Shown here: one piece after another, positions 31,381 to 44,156 of the stretch | Layout of the letters: every line of letters starts with the position of its first letter | Position numbering within the stretch: position 1 is the stretch's first letter | Assembly (NCBI RefSeq): GCF_047948215.1 | Contig: NC_134458.1 | Span: forward strand, 141,402,036-141,466,035 | Origin: Lycorma delicatula | Lineage: Eukaryota; Arthropoda; Insecta; Hemiptera; Fulgoridae | Direction of reading: 5' to 3' | DNA length: 64,000 bases | Translations under genes and position numbers: made by a program | Notes under the pieces: model-generated | The model's input: the letters and a program-made list of their open reading frames with translations, nothing else | What the model was told of the DNA's origin: nothing | Database searches by the model: none

Positions 31381-34300
31381 AAGTTTTTATGCTTTGGTTG
31401 AAATATTATTATTTGGAACTGACATAAGGTTCCCATGAGTACAGCAATATAACAGATCACCCCAGCAGATCAGACGCATACTGGAGCTAGGGCTGCATAT
31501 CCCCCCCCCTTCACACTGGTGTCCAGAGGACATCATTTGAGAGTCACTACGTAGAGTCATCCACTCATCAAAATGAAAGTTTCCACCTTGGGTACAGTTG
31601 CATTTTGAAAGGCGTTGTGACACCACCAAGTATAAGTGTAAGAAGAAATAGTGTAAGATGTTGTTGTGCAAAGGTATATGTTGTAATTTGTGTAGTGTTT
31701 TTGGTGTGGTGTAAAACATTCAGCAGCTCGGTCAAAAGTAAAATATATTTGTTTTATGAATGTCTGTATATAATCAATGCCTGTTATGAATTCTAAGTAC
31801 AGTTGTAATTCTTAATAGATATTTTTCAATTGATGTTTTGAATTTAAAATACTTTTATTATCAGTTTAAAGATAACCATGTAGTGACTACATTCCACATC
31901 CCTACATATAACATATATATATATATATATATATATAAAATTCAACACATTTTTCCAACATGTGGGTTACTTGTAGATAGATCTCTTCTTTGTTGTAGTA
32001 CTTTAATATGACTTTCATACCACCAATCACATAGGACATTCCTATCAGTCCAAAGGAACCTTGTGGTTCCTTTGCTTTCTTCTCTCTATTGCAATTTACA
32101 TAAATTGCTAATAACTGTTTATAATAGCATATAACACCTTTTACATTTCCTCCTAAATTAATTACAGTAGGTACAATTTTATTAAATGCAAAAACTTTTG
32201 TACTTATTACAGATCTCTTTGACCCTGGAAATTTTGAAATTTCATTTTTTTTACATCATTACTTAGATGGAAATTTGGATTATGATTTAAATGAATTTAA
32301 AGGAAAATATATTAGTAACTAATTCATGTAAGTAAAGAGTGAGTGGAAAAAGTTTTAAACTGCGAAGAATTCAATTTTCATTCTAAATAAATAAATACAT
32401 AAAACGTAAAAAAGCATTAAGTATATACGTATGTTGCCTATTCAAAAAACTTATTACTTATGATAAACAAATTTTGAGAAATAAGATAATTCTATAAAAA
32501 AAATAACACATTATCTAACAGCTAAATTTTACGATCACTCTTGAAAAGAAAATATTTAAAATGAATTTAATTAACAGGTACTATCACTTTCTAGATTTTA
32601 TGTTATTGCATTGATAACAAAATAAATATTTTTTTTATGCTACTCTGCACATGATAACTGCCTCTTCACAGAATTTTTGTATAGATTACAAATCCATAAT
32701 TAAAATATCTTTATCAATCTTAGTTTAAGAAATTAAATATTGTAAATGTATTTAAAAACGCTGGCAAAGCAAGATCATGAGTTTTGCAACTCTAGCTACT
32801 CAGTCATATAGAGTGTTTTACTAAAGCTTTGTCCTTTACAGGCTACTACTTGGTAAAAAATTTATTAGTACATTAAAGTGTGTATGCTTGCAAGTAAAGA
32901 AAGAATAATGTAAAAAAATGATTGTAGCCTTTCAATAAAATGGAGCCATGTGACCGTATCTTCCCAACCCCCTTCACAAATAATTGTAACCAAAATTAAA
33001 TGACCCAAAAATTAATAAAAATAAAGGAATCAATCTACACTCAAAGAAAAAATAAAAATAAAAAAAATCAATAACAATAAAATCCAAAAACAAAAAAAAT
33101 AATAAAAAATGAAAACAAAAAATATAAATATACAAAGGCATTCAAAAAAATTTCATAAAAATCGGTTTATCCAGTCTGAAGATATCAAGCATAACAATAA
33201 CTGACTGCAAAAAAAAATTACGCTTATTATTCCACACATCTAAATATCATAAATCAAACCGAGATACTAATTAATGTAATAATTAAATATCTATTTAGTA
33301 CAAGAATGTGATTTTTCAGTCAACTATTTTTTTCAACATAATACTGAGAAATAATTTACAATTTCAAAGTATTCAGATTTTTATATCTTTTTAAGTAAAG
33401 TCCATCCTTACAAACTTCATTCTAATAGATTGCTTGATTTTTTTTTTATTCATTTAAATCCTAACTAAATAATTTTACTCACCTACTGATAAAAGATGTA
33501 GCTCATTTAAATGTATTTCAAAATCTGCATATTGTTTTCTCCTATAATCTTCACTTTCTGATTACTATTTTCAAGTAAAATGTTTTTTTTTCCTATCTTT
33601 AGATCTTTGTTTTTTTTACATCTTTGGAGATTTTGCTGTAATGTACAGACCTTACTTTTAAGAGTAACAAGAAATTCAGTATTGTTTGCTTAGATCTCAT
33701 AACAATTTCAGATAAAAGTAAAAGATTTATGAATTTAAAATAACTTTAACAAAATCTAGGAATATAGAGAAAAACTGTATTTTGTTTAAAGGTGTGGATT
33801 TTTTCACTTAATAGAAAAAACATTCATTTGTTACTTGAGAAAGAGATAATATTAATTTGTTATTTCACACTATCTCACCCAGTCACGGCTACAATGCATG
33901 TAAAGCATCTGAGACACAAGTTGTATTAGTCATAGTCCCCTTTTTTGAGAGTACGATTTTAATTATTTTCAGCCATGATAAACTGAGTAAAGGCATTTCC
34001 AGTAGAGCTAAGCATCACCTGTACTTCAGAGGGCTTTACATACTGAAATTTATTTATTCTCTCTCCTACAGGCCTCTACCAATTAAACATCTACAAAATT
34101 TATTTTTTTATTTTTTTTTATAAAAAAATACTTTTTATTATTATAAATCCTGTACCATATGAAAAAAAATCCTCTAAGGCTGACTTGAATTCAAATCTAT
34201 AATTTTTCTGATAAAAGGTAAAGATTCCATCACACAGAATGCATTATGCATAAAATTGGCATTAGATGCTTGTAATTCTTATGAATGGCTATGTCAATTT

Positions 34301-36067
34301 CCATGAATGACATGTGTTTTAGGTCAGATCACCTACACTTATGTTATGGTACCCAACAATGAAACTGTAAATATTAAACAGTTATTTCTCAAATGTTTTT
34401 TGGTTCTTAACATTTTGGTTGTTAATTCTGTTTAGTTATTCTATTAGCTACTATTGTTCTACAGTATATGATATGAAAGAAAAAAGCTTGTCATGGAAGA
34501 GTTATATCTTATAAAACAATACAATGGAAAAAACTGATTATCCCTACACAGTAATACTGTAATGTAGTAACAGATAGTAGCATATGTAGCTTGTACACCA
34601 GATCTTAATCACATCTATAAATTATTGTACCGACATTTTCAATGGTATAGTAGAAAAGAAATGCTACAGTCTTGTACTTTGACACACACAAAACCACTGA
34701 AAACCAACTAAAAGCATTTGAAAGAGTCCACTTTTCACTGAACAGAACTGTTCATTTTTACACTGCTCCAAATAATGATGAGTATATTAAAGAGCTAAGA
34801 ATAAAGAGAATTATCTATTTTATAAGTTAATAAATTTCTTAGTACAAAAACAACTATCATACTACAAACAATTTCCAAGCATGAAATTTTAATAAATAAT
34901 CTATAAACTTGTATTCTCTAAATAACATAATTCAGACTTTTATAAAACAAAATTAGAGAGAAATTATAATTTATTAAAGAAATAAACTTATGTACAAGCA
35001 AAATTATCATTTGATGGGATGATATTAAGAGATGAATTCTCTAAGAGAAAAATTCCAAACACATCAGGATTCTTAAAAAAAACTTTCAAGATAAGATAAG
35101 AGATGCAACCAATCTGTCATAGTGATTATTACAGAAGCAATTTTCAGCTTATATTATTAATTTCCAGAAATAACAGTTTCGTTTTCATCTTTTATGTTCA
35201 ATGGCTACCAGTAGTTTAATATGCTCAAAAATTGTATACTTATCTTTATACTTTATACAATCTTCTCATAATCTTATATTCAACTTAATGGAACTGATCA
35301 ACACAAACAAGATATCATACATATAGTCTTTAACTAAATAGAATCATCTTTATCCAGAAAAGATGCTATGGTGAGAACTGCCTTTAATCCATAAAGTATG
35401 CTATAGTAAGAACCACCTTTACATCAAAGATACCCAATAGATTATTATTTACTGTAGAATTAAATTTAAAAAGGAATGTTAACATTTTAAATATATTTGA
35501 ATGTTTTTTTTTAATGTGTGTTTTATAAATTAAATTATTTTAATTTATCACAAACAAATGACTTTTCAAAAAAGTAATTAACAATTATACAGAACCAAAT
35601 ACACGAAAATACTAATATAAAAAATATAATATGTATTATAAATGGAATTTAACATTTTTTTTTTTTTTGTAATTTAATAATGTCCTCAGTATTAAATTAA
35701 AATAAATACAAAATGTTTTATAATATTTGTTAATTTTTTCAAAGTCAATAATACAAGTACATATTTTCAGGCATGATACCTTAACAACAAATGGATTTTT
35801 TGAAATTCACTCTTAAATCAAGCTGGTGGTGCATTAACTGTAAACAGTTAACTCAATAATATTTAAGAATCAGCAATTCACGGCATTAAGTGGATCACTA
35901 CAGATGAAGGTTTATTTACTACCACCTTTTCAAATGGAGTACTAATAACTTAGAACCTATGTATACACATTTGGGACAATCTGACTTAGGGAAATTTAAA
36001 CAAACCAAATGGAGCCCAAATAAAACAAAACTTCAAAATGTGTGTGTGCATGCATGCATGTACATAT

Positions 36068-36102
<35 letters not shown>

Positions 36103-37754
36103 CACACATACACTAACTATATAATAACTAATTATTTTAACTTTTATAGGTTTACATATTTATAGGTTACATAACTAATTTTATATAACTATATATATTG
36201 TTATTTAACCAATGATTTTTTTTTTTTTTTAATTTTTAATGCAATGTATAATCTGTATTTAAATCTTCAAATAAAAAGATTAATTTTTAAATAAAGCAAT
36301 TAATGACAGAGGAATCAGATTTCATCTCTTGAAAAAGAAATTTTTTTGACGTTTAGTTAAGTGTAGAAAATATGATTGTATTGTAAAATATATGTACAGC
36401 TAATAAAATGTAACATAAGTGTCAATGGAAATTAACACTTTTTTTTATTAAGAAAAGTAAATTTAGCAAAATACATCAATTCAAGAATAAATAACAGTAA
36501 CAAAAGTAAAAAATATAAAAGAAAGAGTATAATAGAGGATACGGTTAAAAGATATTAAAGAAAGAGGATAATAGTGATCTATAAATACCAAGTTAGCAGA
36601 AAATATTATATACTGTAATGAAGTTGTAAAAGAAGTTGAAAAGTTTTGTTATTTTAGAAAAAGATTTTAGCACAGAAATGGTTGGCATGTTTAAGCAGAG
36701 GTAAGAGAAATTTATTGATTAATTTTATAAAGTTTGCTATCAAGATCATAACTACAAGCAGCCAGAAAATAGAAAAAATACCAAATATAAATAAAACTTG
36801 ATAGTATTCAAAGAAGCAAAAAAAAGAGGAGATACATACTTCTTTTGTCATCAGTCATCTGACAGGTTTGTTGCAATTCTTCATTTTTTCTGTTCTGTGC
36901 CAATCATTTAACCTCAACATAATTGTGATAAAATATGCCCTCAGTTCTGATTTTCATTCTACTGCTATGTTTGAGGGTAGTTGATCTAGTAAAGAAACAA
37001 ATGAGATTAAAAGCTTCAATAGTATAACTAAAAAATGAAATTCTTAACATTACATGTAACTTCTATTTAAAATTTTGTTGATATGGATCAAGAACAATTC
37101 CAAATCTGATAATTGGATTTCAACTGTATCTGAACTTGAAACCAAACTGAAACAGAAGGTAAAAATAATGTAAAAGATGTGAGATTTTTCAGTATTTCCA
37201 CATAGTAGGCTCATGAAAATTCTTCTATCTACAATATTTGAAATATTCATGCTCTCTAACACCCTATTTAATTTGGCTTAACCAGTAGCATCATTAGTAA
37301 TTAATTGTTAACACAGCTACTGAGCTGTAGCATCCCAGTTCAAATATACAGAATAAGATTTCTTTAAAATGGTCCCTAAAAAATTTCTCACTCCTGACCA
37401 CTTATAGAGAGAGAGTCCAAATAAAGCAGAATTATTTTAATGTGAAAGTGAAAAGTCTCTTTATTCTCTTTTAAAACTTTTATCTTGTAAAAAAAAATGA
37501 AAGAAAATATTTTGATAGAAGTTCAGTGAATGAATGAAGAAATCTGTTTTGTTGATGGAAGATAATACTTTCATAACTTGTTGAGATAATCTGACCATGG
37601 TTTTTTACTTTTTTCTTGCATTATACAAAATTAAAAATTTAAACTAAACTTTATAAAATAGCTCTTTCTTTCTAGCCTTTAATGTTATACTGGAATGGTG
37701 TCTTAAAAGGAAATAGTGTGGTAAAATTCTTTGAAAACAAACCAATTATAAATT
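31381..37754. other. Intergenic, no gene recognised
   Basis: AT-rich with A and T homopolymers. The GC-richer segment 31435-31620 carries a 110-codon minus-strand frame and a C10 run but no recognised domain; it may be repeat-derived. TA microsatellites lie at 31912-31936 and 36063-36105. Frames at 33857-34123, 36654-36851 and 37050-37262 look like chance. Confidence 0.45.
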
Positions 37755-37870
37755 GCCGGCCTCCGTGGCATGAGTGGTAGCATTTCAGTCTTTCATCTGG
37801 ATGTCCCAGGTTTGAATCCCAGCCAGGCATGGCATTTTTCATACACTAAAAAATTCCATTTCCATATCCC
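37755..37870 (+). repeat. SINE-C copy (tRNA-derived)
   Basis: The head has the A box in GTGGCATGAGTGGTAGCATT and the B box GGTTTGAATCCCAGCC. The body has CAGGCATGGCATTTTTCAT and CATTTCC. The best-preserved copy of this family here. Confidence 0.8.
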
Positions 37871-40485
37871 AAACAATACTTCAAGCTTATGTTGTAATAT
37901 TATCAAGAAAAAAAAAGAATTATACTGCCCTGATAATTTTTAAATATTACTCTTGTGTTTTCTGTTATCAGTATACTGTATAGTATTGGTCTGCATTTTT
38001 GAGTTTTCTTTGACATAATTAAAAAAAAATACTTTGTTTAATAGTATTATAATTGAATAATGGATGATTTATTTTTATTTGAGAGTCATAGTTCATGCAA
38101 AGAGTTTGTACAATTATTTAACAATATAAAAAATTGTTTCTTTAATATTATCAACAACATAAAAAAAGTCAAAAATGGAATAAAACATACATATAAAAAA
38201 AATGAACTTAAAATTACAGTTGAATTATAATAGTAAAATCAATACTCGTAGACAATAGATTAGCACCTTAATTTCTAAATATAACTGCTACATAATTTTA
38301 TGTGTAATTGTTTTAATAAAATACTAATCAATTATAGTAATAAAGATATAAAATATAATAAAATAGTAAACAATAAAAATCAATAATTTTTTATACAACA
38401 TAGGTAGATAGTATCCACTTTTATTTTACATTATTAACAGCTACAATGAATCAAAATAAATATCACACTATGCTATTAATTAGTCAGATCTTGTCATAAA
38501 AATAATCAAAAAATTAATTGTTTAGTCCTAAATGAATAACCCAATTCAACTAAAAATTATTAAGCTTTTGTTTACATTAATTATTAAATATTATTACTAA
38601 TAACATCAAACAAGTCAACTAAACCTAAATACATTATTAAATAATTTATTTAAATAATAAAATAAAATCATAAAATGTGGGTGGGGATGTTAGATAAAAC
38701 CAACACAATTAGCCCAAAACCAGATCTCACTGGCCAACAATTTTTTCAATGAGGAAAGTATATCAACAAAAAAGAATTTTTTTTAGATTCAAGAAAAGGG
38801 CAAATGAAAAGAACAAGATAAAGGTGAATTCTGAGAAATATGAAATGTATAATTATTATCTTTATGATAAGAGTAACAACTCACCTGACACTCCTAACTG
38901 ACATCATATAAAACAAACCTTAAGGTGGAATACCAAAAGGAAGTGAACTATTCAACAAAATCAAAATTGGAAATTTATCCTATATAATGTATCATAATTA
39001 GAATTAAAAATTGTCTGAACATAAATAAACAAAAACAAAGTACCGAAAAAAAAAAATAAAAAAAAGGAGCTCCCAGAGTAAGAATTATTTCTTACTCAAG
39101 AATAAAAAATTGTTAATTTATCAATTAACATTTTTTTATTCGCTCTTAAAATAACAGAATCCTACACTTCTTGGATATAATTAGCTTCTATCAACAAAAA
39201 CAAATAACACACCTGATTAAACTCATAGCCATTTTTATTAGCAGCCTTCTAGCAGCCATTCTAGCAGCCTTTCAAAAGATAAACCTATGAAAGCAATTAT
39301 TTTGCATATCATTAATCTTAAGCTGTCTGTTCAATAATAGAATAAATGTTTACCCTCAGCTCACCCAGATTCCATCCTAAATTAGTTATTTTTTATTATT
39401 AAATGGTAGACAAAACAGACTTAAAAATGTTAAATTGAAATTGTTCTATCTTATCAAAATATTAAGTACTCCCTGTATTTCCAATAAATATAAAAGTGTA
39501 CATTCTGCAGTGGAATTTACAAGTTTCAAAAAACTTTCATGAGAATTCACTTTCCCTTTTTTAGTATTTCTTAAAATGTTTTAAACACTACTAAACCTTT
39601 CCATTTAAAATGATCAAAGCCCCTGACAAACTTACTGAAAAGAACTTCAGGTACATCAAGATAATTACTTTAACCTTTACCATTTCTGTTTTATTGTCTC
39701 TTGTGATACAAGAGACAATAAGACATATGTCAATAAGACATAGTTCTCTTACTTTTTACATCTTCCATTTGTTAAAAAAAAAAATAATTAGCTGGGATAA
39801 AGCCAAAAGTTCAAGTAATTTTGAGATGTGTGCTAGTTGTTACTGGCAGTTGAATTGTGTTATCCCAAAATGAAGGCATGTTATGAGTTTATTATTTTTC
39901 ATTCCAAGTCCGGAAGCAAGTTTACATAAAGGATTACAAAGATACAAATTAAACAATTTTTTAATCCTTTCAATATGAAAGATGGACCTACCTAAATGAT
40001 TCTCATTGAGTATCAACTTTCTCATTGTTTCATTGAGTTTATTCTCATCGAGTTTCATGTTCCTTTCAACTGCTTGTCCCAATGTAGAGACAACTTAAAT
40101 GAAAATGCAGTGATATTTTCATTATATCAATAATCTTTTAAAATAATAATTAAAGATATTTTTTTAAATATTTTTAAATTAAGAATTTAAATAAATTTTT
40201 ACTCTTGAGTCGTACACTTGATTTAAAGCCCACTGATCTTAGTTTACCTCTTGACTTTGTGTAGAGTAGTAATAATAGTGTAGAGTTATTAACATTAAAA
40301 TAATAAGAGTAATCAATCGGTTATAAAAAAAATAGGCTGCAGTTGCATCACAAAATATTATTTAATGAATTAAATGCTTCAAATTATATTAAAAAAAATA
40401 ATAATAAAAGCTTAAAAATAAAATATTAGCAAAAAGAAGCGGAATAATGGATGATATGATAATTTTATTTTATTAAATTTATTTA
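37871..40485. other. Intergenic, nothing recognised
   Basis: AT-rich sequence up to the Jockey-like LINE. TTGTCTCTTGTGATACAAGAGACAATAAGACA at about 39693-39724 forms a short hairpin. Frames at 39610-39873 and 39840-40082 have no recognisable content. Confidence 0.45.
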
Positions 40486-40489
40486 GCAT

Positions 40490-43400
40490 AAAATTCTATC
40501 AGTGTATTGGCCACCAGATTTTAGTAAAGCTCATTTTCTAATAGAACTTGAAACTCTTTTGGAGAGTTGTGATTCAAAAGGATTGATACTCTATCGGTGA
40601 TATCAATACTGACTTGAATGACGACTCTTCTGTAATAAATAACTATAAGAGCCACTTAGCTTCCGTTGGATTAGAGCAGCGTATAAATGTATTCACTAGA
40701 AAAGTGGTTGTGAGAGGAGATCTAAAAAAGTCAATTATTGATCATTTATATATAAGGAATAATTGTTTTTCTCACATTTTTTTTTGTGTCAATCTTTCTT
40801 TTCTTTCCTGTTTAGCCTTTGGTAATTACCGTTCAAATAATACTTCAGAGGATGAATGAGGATGATATGTAAGTGTGTAAATGAAGTGTAGTCTTGTACA
40901 GTCTCGGTTCAACCCTTCCTGAGATGTGTGGTTAATTGAAACCCAACCACCAAACAACACCGGTATCCACGATCTAGAATTCAAATCCATGTAAAAATAA
41001 CTGACTTTACTAGGACTTGAAGGCTGGAACTCTCGATTTCCAAATCAGCTGATTTGGGAAGACATGTTCACCACCAGACCAACCCTGTGGGTTTTTTGTG
41101 TCAACCAAATTGACTGATAATTACTTAATTGGTGTGACCCTATTTGTTAATAATACTAATAATAATGTTTCCAATGGTACTAAAGAAATTGTGGTTTCTA
41201 TTCTTTTTATAATGCAAAAGACAGTTAAACACTAATTTTAATGATTTTAACATTTATTAAGCTCAGAGCATTTTTGCAACATTTTTTTAAAACATTTCAA
41301 AATACTTTACTTTTTTGTAAAAAATCTGCCATTTTTAGTACCGATATATATATAAAAGGAATGCATTACATCAGAGTTGATAGATCAAATTAAAGAGATA
41401 AACTTTTCAAAAGATGGAACCAATATCCTGACAATCTTGTGTTGAAAAACTGCTATATCAGTTCCTGGAATCAATTAAGTAAAACATTAAAAAGCAGAGA
41501 AATAAATTTACTTTGATAAGTTAGCTTTAGAAAAGGGAAACATTAAAAGTATCTGGCATATTATTAAGGTGTTAGGAAAAAGATCAACTTTGGAAACAAA
41601 TGAATTAAACAATTTTTTAAAGATGATGAATTGACCTGTGGCTAATTGTTTTGCTGATCTATTTTATTAAAGAGGTCAACATTATAAAGCACAGATGCAA
41701 AATTCTGCTATCACCTCATGTAGATTTGGTTTCACTTGATGTTAGTTTTTATGTCTTCTGTCACTGCCCAAGAAATGAATAAGATAATTTTGTCATTAAA
41801 AAGAAATCCCCAAGTGTTGATTTGTTAAGTTTCAGATATGAAGTTTGTGGGTGATGAGATAATTGCCTTCATTTGTAAATTTATTAATGCTTCAGTTAAA
41901 GAAGGTATTTATCATAATATTCTAAAAACTGCTATAGTTTGCCCAATTTATAAATCAGGTTTTCATAGTGATGAGTGAAACTATAGGCCGATTTCTATTC
42001 TTTCTGTTCTGGATAAAATTTTTGAATGGTGTGTACATAACTGATTATACAAATATGTTAAAGAGAATGGCTTTCTTGGAAGTAGTCAATTTGAGTTCAG
42101 AAAGGTCCTGGGTGTAGATACACTCTTTTCAGATTTATCTAACTACATAAAAGGGCATATGGATAAGAGAAACTATGTTTTAATTTTGTTTATCGATTTT
42201 TCTGGAGCATTTGATGTCCTTTCTCATTAAGTACTGCTGAGGAAGCTAAAAGAAATCAGGGTTGTTGGATGTGTGCTGACTTGGTTTCAGAGCAATTTAT
42301 CTAACTGCAATTTCTCTGTAAAAGTTGGTAAAAAGCTGAATCATAAAGTTCACATGGATTCTGGAATCCCTCAGAGTTCATCTTAAGACCTTTGTTATAT
42401 TTAATTAGTGTAATTGGTATTGATAATTTTTTTTAATTTTCTAAGTTATACCAGTTCGATGATGGATGTTGCTCTAGTCATAGGAAATGCATACTGTGAA
42501 CGCATTTTATTTCTTATGTAAAAAGATCTTGATGCACAGTTATGCTGGGCTGATGTTCAAGACTTAATTATTAATGCAAAAAAGACGCTGTAATGCACAT
42601 CTATTGCCCAAAATAAGAAATTAAAGGAAAATTAATTTTAAAAACAAATACTTGCATTTGTTTACAAAATTCTTCATCTTCCTGCAATTGCCCTGTTGTA
42701 GCTTATAAATCCAAGCATAAGTATTTAGGCATTATGACTGATGAACTTTGGTCAAAGCAAATTAATGTTATTTCTGCTCGATTGCATAGTACACAATGTA
42801 AAATGTATTATCTACAGTTTTGTTTCCCTAATTATTTTTTAAAAATTGATTTAAGTCAATTTTAAGATATGGTATTATTGTTTGGAGACATGCTGAGGAT
42901 TGTTATTTAAATGTAATCCATTCAATCCAAAAACAGGTAATTAAATCTATTCAAAAGCTTATAACAATAGACATATTCCAAGCAAGATCCAATATTTTCA
43001 TAATCAGCACACTTCTATCACCCAGAGGTCTGCTGTATCAATATATTATTATGGATAACTTTTTCTCATCAATCTTTTTAAAAATAAAAAATATGAACTG
43101 TGAAACTCATAACACACCTTATTTTATACACCGACGTCATAATAAATATGGCTATTAGTACGTTGTCCCAAAGATTTTCTCAGATTTCTCACCGAGCACA
43201 TTAAATTTCATTTCTATGAAGAAGTTAAAGAAAGACATTCTTAATATTTGTTTACATATTTTATTAGTTTTAAGCGACATGAAGGAGAGAATTGAGAGCA
43301 GAACATTAATATTTATGAAGATAAAGAGATTTTTATGTTAATTAATCATAAGTTATGAGTTTTGTTTTATGTTTTATTTTTCAGTGACATTATTTCTGGT

Positions 43401-43505
43401 TTTTGTTTTAACCCTGTATCTATTATTTATATGGAACCCCTGACAAACTCCTGTGTCAGTTTAGGGATCCTATAAAAATGTTAATTAAACATAATTTAAA
43501 AAAAC
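40490..43505 (+). pseudogene. Old Jockey-like LINE, endonuclease and reverse transcriptase remnants
   Basis: The endonuclease part reads SVYWPPDFSKAHFLIELETL (40500-40560), then DDSSVINNYKSHLASVGL and KKSIIDHLYIRNN (40614-40760), interrupted by a SINE and resuming at 41105. Downstream come RDKLFKRWNQYPDN (about 41398), a long RT region with CPIYKSGF, NYRPISILSVLDKIFE, motif A FIDFSGAFDVLSH (about 42190-42230), motif B GIPQSS (about 42363), a decayed motif C near 42450, and the C-terminal SKHKYLGIMTDELW (about 42712). Stops and shifts throughout. The 3' region ends near a CTGACAAACTCCTGTGTCAG hairpin at about 43440. Jockey-type by block order. Confidence 0.8.
40793..41091 (-). repeat. SINE-A copy inserted in the Jockey-like LINE
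   Basis: Full-length on the minus strand, from the tail (CTTTCTTTTCTTTCCTGTTT side) to the head (ACCAGACCAACCCTGTGGG). A perfect 13-base target duplication TTTTTTGTGTCAA flanks it (40780-40792 and 41092-41104). It contains the 18-base palindrome CCAAATCAGCTGATTTGG at 41040-41057. Confidence 0.9.
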
Positions 43506-43941
43506 TACTTTTATTACTATTACTATGTTTTTTCAACTGTTATTATTAGCATCTGGTATTATAAAACAATAAAAATGTATCTTTATGATTAATTTTTAAT
43601 TTACTATACAGGCAAGTTAATTCTCATAAATTGATAACCATAATTATTATTTTTATTTAATGACAGTTGGATAAAGAAGTAAAATAAATATTATACGTAA
43701 TAAATATAATATTATAAAAGAAAACAAAACTTGAAAATCACTTTGATAAAGCTTGCTACAGATAAAATATTCTAATATTTAGTACTACAGAAAAACTTAA
43801 TTACCACTCAAAATAATATTACCCATATATTTTCAGTACATCATCTACATATAAAAAAGAGTAAAAACATATCAGAACTGTAAAATTTATTTAGTAAATT
43901 CAGAAGTATTGTTAAATTACTATCATAAGAATTAAGAAAAT

Positions 43942-44156
43942 ATGTATTATTTTAAATTAACTATTTCATTACTACTTTTTTTCGTTACTTTTGATGTAAA
44001 TGCTTCAACTCATTATGACATTAAAGATGAATTAATTACATTACATCAATCTAATATAAATGATGAAACAGAAATTACATTAGTGTCAGCTTCAAATAAA
44101 TTTAAATCTGGAATTATTGCTAAAGGCTTACTTAAATCTTCTATAAATTCAACTGG
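43942..44156 (+). CDS. PLBD: PLBD exon 1 (start codon, signal peptide)
   Basis: The ATG at 43942 is preceded by AGAAAAT, an A-rich insect-type start context, and followed by a hydrophobic signal segment (LTISLLLFFVTFDVNA). Then comes the N-terminal strand region with EITLVSASNKFKSGIIAKGL. The donor GTAAAT is at 44157. It ends in phase 2. Confidence 0.88.

Noticed and set aside
36034..36110. TG/CATG/TA-rich tract as a regulatory or CRISPR-like repeat
   Set aside because: Simple dinucleotide and tetranucleotide repeats without spacers; ordinary microsatellite.
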